From the NCBI RefSeq assembly GCF_000265365.1, contig NC_018011.1, positions 3,179,501 through 3,243,500 on the forward strand: a stretch of 64,000 nt of DNA. Reading direction: 5' to 3'. The notes beneath the pieces are model-generated. The model ran no database searches, was not told the origin of the DNA, and worked only from the letters and a program-made list of their open reading frames with translations. How positions within the stretch are numbered: the first letter of the stretch is position 1; every line of letters begins with the position of its first letter. Position numbers and translations under genes: made by a program. This document shows positions 57,794 through 64,000 of the stretch, in pieces. The DNA is from Alistipes finegoldii DSM 17242. Lineage in GTDB: Bacteria; Bacteroidota; Bacteroidia; Bacteroidales; Rikenellaceae.

Positions 57794-58183
57794 TCAGTCC
57801 AGAAATCCCTCCCGTACCAGCTGCTCCCGGATCTTGGTCCAGTCCGCCACCGGCCGTTTCACGCCGTCCACGAACCGGATCGGACAGCCCAAGTTGCTGT
57901 CGTCGATATAGAGGTCCGCATGAATCTTCGGCGACGAAGTCCAGCGCTGCTGCGACGGGTTTTCGTTGATGGCGTAGAGCGGGATTTCCCGGTCCCTGAA
58001 CCACTTGACTGCCTTGTCGAGCAGTGCGCCCGAACGCATCGTGTAGAGTATCAGCCGGCATCCGTTGTCGGTGAGTTCTTTGAGTACGGCAACCGCGCCT
58101 GCATCGTCCCCGATTTCGGGGTAGGCGTGCGTTACCACCGTGCCGTCGAAATCCACGGCGATCAATGCATTGTGTATAGCCAT
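57794..58183 (-). CDS. Small HAD-superfamily hydrolase (BT0820 type)
   Basis: A 129-residue HAD-fold protein: motif I VDFDGTVV (first Asp nucleophile, second Asp acid/base), a motif II Thr in LILYTMRSGALLD, and IDDSNLGCPIRF with a C-terminal Asp pair. It lacks a cap domain and is near the minimal size. The BT0820-like family has a Bacteroides founder; substrate unknown. It begins 1 bp after the Wzc-like kinase stop, so it is the last gene of the export operon. Confidence 0.88.
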   Translation of the reverse strand: MAIHNALIAVDFDGTVVTHAYPEIGDDAGAVAVLKELTDNGCRLILYTMRSGALLDKAVKWFRDREIPLYAINENPSQQRWTSSPKIHADLYIDDSNLGCPIRFVDGVKRPVADWTKIREQLVREGFLD

Positions 58184-58184
58184 A

Positions 58185-60644
58185 TTATTTCTTTACTTTA
58201 CGTGCGAGTTTGCTGAAGAAAAGTTTGATCCGCTTGCGGTAGCTTACCTCCTGATGGTCGTCGCCATAGCCGTATCCGTAACCGTATCCATACCCGTAAC
58301 CATAGCCGTATCCGTACCCGTAGCCATGGCGGCGTGTGCGTGTGCCGTTGAGCACGATGCACATGTTATGGAACTTCTTCTCGCGGTAGAGCCGTTCGAT
58401 GTCGGGCAGCTGACGGCGGTCGAGCACGCCTTCGCGCACGATATAGATACAGAGGTCGGCCAGACGGTCCGTAATCACCGCATCGGCTACCGACATGGCC
58501 GGTGTGCTGTCAATGAATACGAAGTCGTAACGCTCCTTCAGCTGCTCTACCAGCTTGTCGAGCCGGTTCGAGAGCAGCATCTCGGTGGGGTTGGGCGGCT
58601 GTATGCCGGCGCAGATCACGTCGAGGTTCTCGTGGAAGCCCATGTTCGTCACCAGCTGGTCGATGTCGGTGATCGTTCCGGCCAGATAACCGGACATGCC
58701 GTTCTTGCTGTTGCTGCGTCCCAAGTGCGTCGTGAGCGCGTGAAGGCGCAGGTCGAGGTCTATCAGCACGACCCGTTTGCCCGCCATGGCCAGCGTCATT
58801 GCCAGATTCATCGCCACGAACGTCTTGCCCGCATGGGGGGCCGACGAGGTGAAGAGCACGCACTTGATCTCCTTGCCCGACGAGACGTTCATGAACGTCA
58901 TGTTCGAGCGCAGGATGCGGAACGCCTCCGACAGCGCGTCGCGTCCGGTTTCCCGGACCACCACGCCGCCCTTGTTGTCCCCTTCGAGGAAGGGTATGTC
59001 GCCGAGGAACGGTGCGCTGAGGTTCTCCTCCACGTCCTTGCGGCCGCGGATGGTCGTGTCGAGCATGCCGATCAGGTAGAGTATGCCGAACGGAATGGCC
59101 AGACCTGCCAGCAGGCTGATGCCGAGGATGATCGTCGAGCGGGGCGATACGGGGCGCGCGCTTCCGTACGCCATGTCGATCGTGCGCGAGTTGCTCTCGG
59201 CCACGGCGTAGTTGAGCTGCGTCTCCTCCTGCTTGTTGAGCAGGTAGAGGAACAGCTCCTCCTTGATTTTCTGCTGACGCATGATGTCGAGCATGACCTT
59301 CTCCTGCGAAGGCATGGTCGAGATGCGGCGGTTGACCTGCGCCTCCTCCTTGCGCATGGTTTCGAGCTGTATCTCCAGCGTCGAAATGTGCGAGTTGAGC
59401 GAGGCGATGATCGAGCGGCGCACGGCGGCCAGCCCGTTGTCTAGGTCCTGAATGACCGGACTGCGCTCCGAGCTGTTTTCCAGCAGCTTCTCGCGGCGCA
59501 GGATGGCCTCGTTGTATTCCGATATCTGCGCGACGATGCCGTTGTTGGTCATCGAGGCCACCATCGGGATCAGGTCGCCCGCATGCGACGGGTCGTTGAG
59601 GTATTCGCGGATGAAGTCGGCGACGCTTATCTGATTCTCGATCGTCAGGCTTTCGGCCTTGTAGCGCGTGCTCTCGGTGATGGTGCGGGTCGCCTCCGAG
59701 GTGATGTCGATCATCTTGTTGCTCTTCTTGATGTCCTCGATGTCGCGGTCCACGTCTCCCAGCTCGCGGCCGATTACCTGCATGCGCTCCTTGATGAAGT
59801 CGGCCGTCACCACCGACAGCTGGCGCTTGTCGGCGATGGCGTCTTCCTCATAGACGGCGATCAGCGTGTTGATCACGTCCTCGGCGCGGCGCGGCACCGA
59901 ATTGTTCATCGAGATCGTCACGATCGACGCCTGCTTGTTGGCCACGTCGCTCTTCACCGCGGCGCGGTAGGCGTTGGTCGTCGCCGCGAGCGAATTCTTG
60001 ATTACGGTGATGGGTTTTTTCAGATAGGTCGAGTCCATGAACAGGGTCTTGTGCACGACCACCTGCCCGACGGGCGTGGCGACCGTATCGCCGTATTCGG
60101 CCAGAATGACCCGCTTGGTCTCCTGCCGCGTCACGAACTTGTCCTCGAAGTCCGTCAGCTCGATCTTGCCGTTTCTGAGCGGGGTGACCTCCAGCGAAAG
60201 CTTCTGCTTGGAGTTGTCGTTGATGAAATCGACTTCGATCGGCGAACGGCCGTACAGGTCCGCCGTGCGCAGCCCTTCCCGCACCGAGTAGTTGACTGTC
60301 AGGTGGAGGCGCTTGACCACCTCCGACATCAGCCGGTGCGACTGGAGGATGTAGACCTCGTTGTCTACGTTGCGGCGGTTCTGGAATCCCACCAGATCGC
60401 TGAACGCGCCCAGATCCGTGTCGCCGCCCTTGCGGCTGTCCTTCACGAGGATGGTCGCCGTCCGGCTGTATATTTTCGGGGTGCTTGCCAGATAGTAATA
60501 GGCCGTTCCCAGACAGATGATCGCCGAGAGCGCGAACCAGTACCAGTTGGCCAGAACCATCTGAATCAGGTCGTGGAGCGTGATGCCGTTCGTGTTTTCG
60601 GACTCTTCGTTCAGCAGATGCGGATTGATGTTCTGTTCTGTCAT
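58185..60644 (-). CDS. Wzc-like polysaccharide co-polymerase / tyrosine autokinase
   Basis: An 819-residue chain-length regulator and BY-kinase for exopolysaccharide export. It has an N-terminal Wzz-type domain with two membrane helices (WFALSAIICLGTAYYYL near 35 and TIILGISLLAGLAIPFGILYL near 515), a long coiled coil, then the cytosolic kinase: SSAPHAGKTFVAMNLA (Walker A), VVLIDLDLRLH (Walker A') and FVFIDSTPAMSV (Walker B). A C-terminal tail carries ten YG repeats, the likely phosphorylated tyrosine cluster. It follows the Wza-like gene by 8 bp. Confidence 0.95.
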   Translation of the reverse strand: MTEQNINPHLLNEESENTNGITLHDLIQMVLANWYWFALSAIICLGTAYYYLASTPKIYSRTATILVKDSRKGGDTDLGAFSDLVGFQNRRNVDNEVYILQSHRLMSEVVKRLHLTVNYSVREGLRTADLYGRSPIEVDFINDNSKQKLSLEVTPLRNGKIELTDFEDKFVTRQETKRVILAEYGDTVATPVGQVVVHKTLFMDSTYLKKPITVIKNSLAATTNAYRAAVKSDVANKQASIVTISMNNSVPRRAEDVINTLIAVYEEDAIADKRQLSVVTADFIKERMQVIGRELGDVDRDIEDIKKSNKMIDITSEATRTITESTRYKAESLTIENQISVADFIREYLNDPSHAGDLIPMVASMTNNGIVAQISEYNEAILRREKLLENSSERSPVIQDLDNGLAAVRRSIIASLNSHISTLEIQLETMRKEEAQVNRRISTMPSQEKVMLDIMRQQKIKEELFLYLLNKQEETQLNYAVAESNSRTIDMAYGSARPVSPRSTIILGISLLAGLAIPFGILYLIGMLDTTIRGRKDVEENLSAPFLGDIPFLEGDNKGGVVVRETGRDALSEAFRILRSNMTFMNVSSGKEIKCVLFTSSAPHAGKTFVAMNLAMTLAMAGKRVVLIDLDLRLHALTTHLGRSNSKNGMSGYLAGTITDIDQLVTNMGFHENLDVICAGIQPPNPTEMLLSNRLDKLVEQLKERYDFVFIDSTPAMSVADAVITDRLADLCIYIVREGVLDRRQLPDIERLYREKKFHNMCIVLNGTRTRRHGYGYGYGYGYGYGYGYGYGYGDDHQEVSYRKRIKLFFSKLARKVKK
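58263..58322. repeat. 6-bp repeat encoding (YG)10
   Basis: Ten hexamers of the form NCCRTA on the plus strand, imperfect at the third codon positions; in frame they encode YG ten times at the C-terminal end of the kinase. Base variation among copies suggests selection for the peptide. Confidence 0.92.
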
Positions 60645-60652
60645 GGCCGGTC

Positions 60653-61450
60653 TTATTTGGTCAGGGTTATGATGAGCGTCGCCACGGAAATAGCCGTACC
60701 CACGAGCGAAAGGTAGAAGTTTCGGTTCTGGCTGATTTCACCGGCCTGCGCCTTGTATTTGTTGGGCTTGACGTAGATCACGTCGTTCTGCTGGATGTAG
60801 AACGCGGGGGAGTTGAACAGCTCCTTCGACGTGAGGTCGAGGTACTCGATGGTGCGCACTCCGTCCACTTCGCGGGCCACGGCCACGTCGGTGCGGATAC
60901 CGTAGATCGTCAGGTCGCCGGCCATGGCCAGCGCGTCGAAGATCGAGAGTTTGTCGCGCGTGACGTCGTAGTGTCCCGGACGTGCCACCTCGCCGATTAC
61001 CGAAATCTTCATGTCCGCGAACTGCACGTTTACCGTCGGGTCGTTGATATACCCGCCCTCGACGATCTTGTCGGCTATGGCCTGCGCCAGTTCGCTCCGG
61101 GTTTTGCCCTTGCACTCGATCTTTCCGATCACGGGCATTTCGAGCTGTCCGTTTTCATCCACCGTGCGGATTTGCAGCGACTGGTTGGTGGCGCTTCCGT
61201 AATTGGTCGCTCCGGTCAGGGAGCTCAGCGACGACGACGAGTTGAACGGCACGGCCAGTTCGGGGTCCTTGCTGTTGACGACGATCGTCAGCCTGTCGAG
61301 GGGCTTGATGCGTATCTGGCCGTTTTCTGCGATCTGTTCGGGCGTGAACGGCTGGGCATCCTGCAGGTACCATGCACGCTTTTGCGAGGCGCATGACGTG
61401 ACGAGTAGAGCCGTCAGTACGACCGGCATAAGGAGACGTAAATGTTTCAT
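60653..61450 (-). CDS. Wza-like polysaccharide export lipoprotein
   Basis: A 265-residue outer-membrane export protein. MKHLRLLMPVVLTALLVTSC is signal plus lipobox; a Poly_export (PES) motif follows (IRIKPLDRLTIVVNSKDPE), with an SLBB-like domain (SVIGEVARPGHYDVTRDKLSIFDALAMAGDLTIYG). The C-terminus ends in a membrane-type segment (LVGTAISVATLIITLT). It is shorter than E. coli Wza, typical of Bacteroidota. First gene of wza-wzc-HAD; a -7 box TACCTTTG is at 61481-61488 on the minus strand. Confidence 0.92.
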   Translation of the reverse strand: MKHLRLLMPVVLTALLVTSCASQKRAWYLQDAQPFTPEQIAENGQIRIKPLDRLTIVVNSKDPELAVPFNSSSSLSSLTGATNYGSATNQSLQIRTVDENGQLEMPVIGKIECKGKTRSELAQAIADKIVEGGYINDPTVNVQFADMKISVIGEVARPGHYDVTRDKLSIFDALAMAGDLTIYGIRTDVAVAREVDGVRTIEYLDLTSKELFNSPAFYIQQNDVIYVKPNKYKAQAGEISQNRNFYLSLVGTAISVATLIITLTK

Positions 61451-61480
61451 ATTTGATTAAGGCGTTTTTATAATCGTGCG

Positions 61481-61488
61481 CAAAGGTA
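61481..61488 (-). promoter_or_regulatory. -7 box of the Wza-Wzc export operon
   Basis: TACCTTTG on the minus strand, 30 bp before the Wza-like ATG. Confidence 0.55.
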
Positions 61489-61584
61489 AGAATTTTCCAT
61501 GAAATAAATGCGCCCTGAGTCAGCTATTTCCGTCGAATTATGCCTGTTTTTGATCGGGGCGGAGCGTTTGTCCGGAAAAAAACG

Positions 61585-61592
61585 TACATTTG
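61585..61592 (+). promoter_or_regulatory. -7 box for the GH13 gene
   Basis: TACATTTG, 32 bp before the ATG at 61625; a TTTG at 61567-61570 is too close (14 bp). Confidence 0.5.
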
Positions 61593-61624
61593 ACACCCCG
61601 AAAACCGACCTTTTTATTTAAGCT

Positions 61625-62908
61625 ATGGAAATGTTACATCCCGAATGGAGTTATCAGGCCGTGCTCTATGAAATGAACGTGCGCCAGCTGACGGCCGAAG
61701 GCACGCTGCGCGCCGCGGCCGCGAAACTGGGCTTCCTGCGCGACATGGGCATCGACGCCGTGTGGCTGATGCCCGTCTATCCGATCGGCGTCGAGGGGCG
61801 CAAAGGCTCGCTCGGCTCCTATTATTCGGTCCGCGACTATTGTGCGGTCGATCCCTGTCTGGGCACGATGGAGGATTTCGACGCCTTCGTCGTCGAAGCG
61901 CACCGGCTGGGTATGAAGGTGCTGCTGGACTGGATCGCCAACCATACGGCGCGCGACGCCCGCTGGGTGACCGAGAAGCCCGCTTCGTGGTACGAGCGCG
62001 ACGCTTCGGGAGCGCCCGCCGTGCCTTGGGACTGGACCGATACGGCCAAACTCAACTATGCCGAACGCGAAGTGTGGCGCGCGCAGGGCGACGCCATGGA
62101 ATTCTGGGTCCGCGAACACGGCGTGGACGGCTTCCGCTGCGACATGGCGATGCTGGTTCCGATCGAATTCTGGAACGAGACGGCGCAACGCCTGCGGCGG
62201 GTGAAGCCCGATCTGTTCATGCTGGCCGAAGCCGAGGAGACCTACCTTTTCGACGGGGGAGCCTTCGACGCCTGCTATGCGTGGGAGATGCACCACCTGA
62301 TGAACGACGTGGCGCAGCAAAGGGTCCGCGTCACGTCGCTGCGCGACTACATCTATGCCGACCGCCGGCGCTATCCCCGTTCGGCCATGCGGCTGGCCTT
62401 CACCTCCAACCACGACGAGAATTCGTGGAACGGCTCGGAGTTCGCCCGCATGGGCGCCGCCCGCGAGATCATGGCTGTCTTCACCTTCGTCGTGCCGCGC
62501 GGCCTGCCGCTGATCTACACCGGTCAGGAGATCGGCTACGACCATTCGTTCGCCTTCTTCGACCGCGACCCGCTTCCCGCCTACGGCTCCAATCCCTTTT
62601 CGGAGTTCTACCGCCGTCTGACGGCGCTGCGGCACGCCAATCCGGCGCTCGCATCGGGCGAACGGGGCGGCGAGATGATCGAGATACGCAACAACGCCGA
62701 GGACTGCCTGATGATTGCGGTCCGCGAGGCGGAGGGCAACTGCGTCGTCGCGGTCATGAACCTCTCGCCCTATGCGATCCATGCCGATTACTATACGGGC
62801 ATCTACGCCGGCATGTACACCGACGCCATGACGGGCCGCCCCGGCGAACTCCGCGGCCACGTCGAGGAGGATATGGCGCCGTGGAGCTACCGCATCCTGA
62901 CCCGCTGA
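61625..62908 (+). CDS. Alpha-amylase family glycosidase (GH13)
   Basis: A 427-residue TIM-barrel enzyme with no signal peptide, so likely intracellular. GH13 regions visible: DWIANHTA (region I), DGFRCDMAM (region II, nucleophile Asp), MLAEAEETY (region III, acid/base Glu) and TSNHDENSW (region IV, stabilising Asp). A small C-terminal beta domain ends the protein (CVVAVMNLSPYAIHADYY). Probably acts on alpha-1,4 glucans or maltodextrins; exact specificity is not decidable. Confidence 0.93.
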   Translation: MEMLHPEWSYQAVLYEMNVRQLTAEGTLRAAAAKLGFLRDMGIDAVWLMPVYPIGVEGRKGSLGSYYSVRDYCAVDPCLGTMEDFDAFVVEAHRLGMKVLLDWIANHTARDARWVTEKPASWYERDASGAPAVPWDWTDTAKLNYAEREVWRAQGDAMEFWVREHGVDGFRCDMAMLVPIEFWNETAQRLRRVKPDLFMLAEAEETYLFDGGAFDACYAWEMHHLMNDVAQQRVRVTSLRDYIYADRRRYPRSAMRLAFTSNHDENSWNGSEFARMGAAREIMAVFTFVVPRGLPLIYTGQEIGYDHSFAFFDRDPLPAYGSNPFSEFYRRLTALRHANPALASGERGGEMIEIRNNAEDCLMIAVREAEGNCVVAVMNLSPYAIHADYYTGIYAGMYTDAMTGRPGELRGHVEEDMAPWSYRILTR

Positions 62909-62930
62909 CGCCTCTGTGCCGCCGAAAAAA

Positions 62931-62960
62931 GACCGCCGCGCGACAGGGCGGCCTTTTTTT
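62931..62960 (+). terminator. Terminator after the GH13 gene
   Basis: Short stem CCGCC/GGCGG with 8-9 nt loop (about 62933-62951) followed by T8. Confidence 0.7.
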
Positions 62961-63026
62961 TGCATTTTGTCCGGTAACTTCCTGCCGGAATCCGTTCCGG
63001 TTCCGGAATATTTGCTATTTTTGCCG

Positions 63027-63965
63027 ATGAATATGAGACGCTTTATCATTCTTTGCCTGCTGCTCTTTGCGAGCCTTGCGGCGCAGGCCCGGAGCTACCG
63101 CGCCGAGGATATCCCCAATGTCCAGCGCGCCGACCGTACGCGCTACGTGTCGAATCCCGACGGTATCCTTTCGCCCGGCGCCGTAGCGCGTATCGACTCG
63201 GTCTGCGGGGCGCTCCGCGACCGGGCGATTGCTCAGGTGGCCGTGGTGGCCGTGGACGACATTGCGGGCGGCGACGTCTTCGATTTCGCCGTCGATCTCT
63301 TTACGCAGTGGGGCGTGGGGCGCGCCGAGAACGACAACGGGCTGGGCATCCTGCTGGTCAGGGACCGGCGTGAAATCCGCTTCGTCACGGGCGGAGGGCT
63401 TGAAGGCGTGCTTCCCGACGCCGTCTGCAAGCGGATTCAGCTGAAATACATGCTGCCCGCCTTCCGCGAGGGCGACTACAGCCGCGGCATGGTCGCGGGC
63501 GTCGAAGCCGCGGCGCAGCTGCTCGAAGGCAGCGAACTGGATCTGGGCGGTACGGATACCGCGGACGGGGAGCTTCCGTCGTGGGCCGTCTTCCTGATCG
63601 TCGTCGGATTCGTCGTCCTGCCGCTGGGCGTCGTCATGCTCGGCTATTATGCCCGCAAACGCTGCCCGAAGTGCCACAAACCGACGCTTCGGCAGCAGTC
63701 GAACCGTATTTTGCAGGTGACTCCCAGCTACCGGCTGGTCGAGTACACCTACGTCTGCTCCAACTGCGGGGCCGTGGTGAAGCGGCGGGCCAAAAATCTG
63801 CGCGACGACAATTTCGGCGGTGGCGGCGGGACGATCATCGGCGGCTTCGGCGGCTTCGGCGGTTTCGGCGGTTTCGGCGGTTTCGGCGGCGGATCGCGCG
63901 GCGGCTTCGGCGGCGGTTTCGGCGGCGGGTCGTTCGGGGGCGGAGGCGCCGGATCGCGCTGGTAG
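63027..63965 (+). CDS. TPM-domain membrane protein with zinc ribbon and GF-rich tail
   Basis: A 312-residue protein: signal peptide (MNMRRFIILCLLLFASLAAQA), a TPM domain (VSNPDGILSPGAVARIDSV, AVVAVDDIAGGDVFDFAVDLFTQWGVG, NGLGILLVRDRREIRFVTGGGLEG), one transmembrane helix (VFLIVVGFVVLPLGVVMLG) near 195-215, a cytosolic C4 zinc ribbon (CPKCHKP, then CSNCG), and a Gly/Phe/Ser-rich tail of about 60 residues. TPM proteins are linked to photosystem repair in plants and to cell-envelope functions here unknown. A TATTTTTG box (63016-63023) is so close that the ATG at 63033 may be the true start. Confidence 0.88.
   Translation: MNMRRFIILCLLLFASLAAQARSYRAEDIPNVQRADRTRYVSNPDGILSPGAVARIDSVCGALRDRAIAQVAVVAVDDIAGGDVFDFAVDLFTQWGVGRAENDNGLGILLVRDRREIRFVTGGGLEGVLPDAVCKRIQLKYMLPAFREGDYSRGMVAGVEAAAQLLEGSELDLGGTDTADGELPSWAVFLIVVGFVVLPLGVVMLGYYARKRCPKCHKPTLRQQSNRILQVTPSYRLVEYTYVCSNCGAVVKRRAKNLRDDNFGGGGGTIIGGFGGFGGFGGFGGFGGGSRGGFGGGFGGGSFGGGGAGSRW
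63820..63960. repeat. GGCTTC-type repeats encoding GFGG
   Basis: Imperfect GGCTTCGGC/GGTTTCGGC units coding for GFGG and GSFGG at the C-terminus of the TPM protein; frame-neutral length changes are possible. Confidence 0.85.
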
Positions 63966-64000
63966 GGGCGGATGTCCGTTCGCCGGTCCGGAGACCGCCG

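Noticed and set aside
1..64000. tRNA, rRNA, riboswitch or replication origin
   Set aside because: No cloverleaf, rRNA core or DnaA-box cluster was noticed on reading the spacers; a covariance-model scan would be needed for certainty.

Overview
The window is high-GC, gene-dense DNA from a Bacteroidota chromosome, most likely Alistipes or another Rikenellaceae. I infer this from Bacteroidota-type promoters (a -7 box of the form TAnnTTTG, often with TTTG 19-21 bp upstream), from A/T-rich leaders instead of strong Shine-Dalgarno sites, and from Bacteroidota-typical families: fused SecDF, LptE next to SecG, HU-CCDC81, DUF5606, DUF4831, DUF5689-like, a BT0820-type HAD protein and a YbbR-like protein beside CoaE. 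No rRNA, tRNA or CRISPR array was seen. Names come from reading motifs; no database search was possible.

Layout. 1-8.2 kb: housekeeping (a DUF5689-like lipoprotein fragment, serB, MscS-type channel, DUF5606, mgsA, dusB, CNNM/CorC protein, argS). 8.39-9.80 kb: an IS3-family (IS150-like) element. 10-15.7 kb: MBL hydrolase, SDR, tatC-tatA, prs, engB, exonuclease-type phosphatase. 15.7-20 kb: accessory DNA with 12-bp tandem repeats, a choloylglycine-hydrolase-type enzyme, a frameshifted glycosyltransferase with a C9 tract, and a PagL-like outer-membrane protein. 20-21.9 kb: an ABC-F gene behind a leader peptide and refolding RNA leader. 22-27 kb: arginine decarboxylase, then an envelope operon (HU-CCDC81 membrane protein, sigma-54 activator, lptE, TPR-like protein, secG). 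27-34 kb: a nonsense-mutated YdeI gene, GNAT, cdaA, OmpH/Skp, ruvA, a 47-aa membrane protein, two FKBP-like lipoproteins and a small HTH protein. 34-40 kb: repeat-rich spacer, dnaK, GH29 fucosidase, and two decayed genes (carboxypeptidase-regulatory-like, EamA). 40-49 kb: secDF, then the ybbR-coaE-folP-lolD-TIGR02757-trmN6 run, DUF4831 and AlkD-like. 49-56.4 kb: an eight-gene minus operon (M23-like, dxr, rseP, LUD, repeat lipoprotein, radA, epimerase, thioredoxin). 56.5-64 kb: sugar nucleotidyltransferase, capsule/EPS export genes (Wza-like, Wzc-like kinase, HAD), GH13 and a TPM-domain protein.

Common themes. Much of the window serves envelope building and export: Sec, Tat, Lol and Lpt parts, a site-2 protease, exopolysaccharide export and several lipoproteins. 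The most unusual items are the ABC-F leader with mutually exclusive RNA pairings, a three-domain FKBP-like lipoprotein cassette with a tyrosine/glycine-rich insert in the active-site flap, an intrinsic terminator placed directly before the transposase start codon, competing hairpins between prs and tatA, and several in-frame tandem repeats (PENPD, YG, GFGG). Four genes are broken (two with TAG where Trp is expected, three with frameshifts). These are either real decay or consensus errors, and raw reads would decide.
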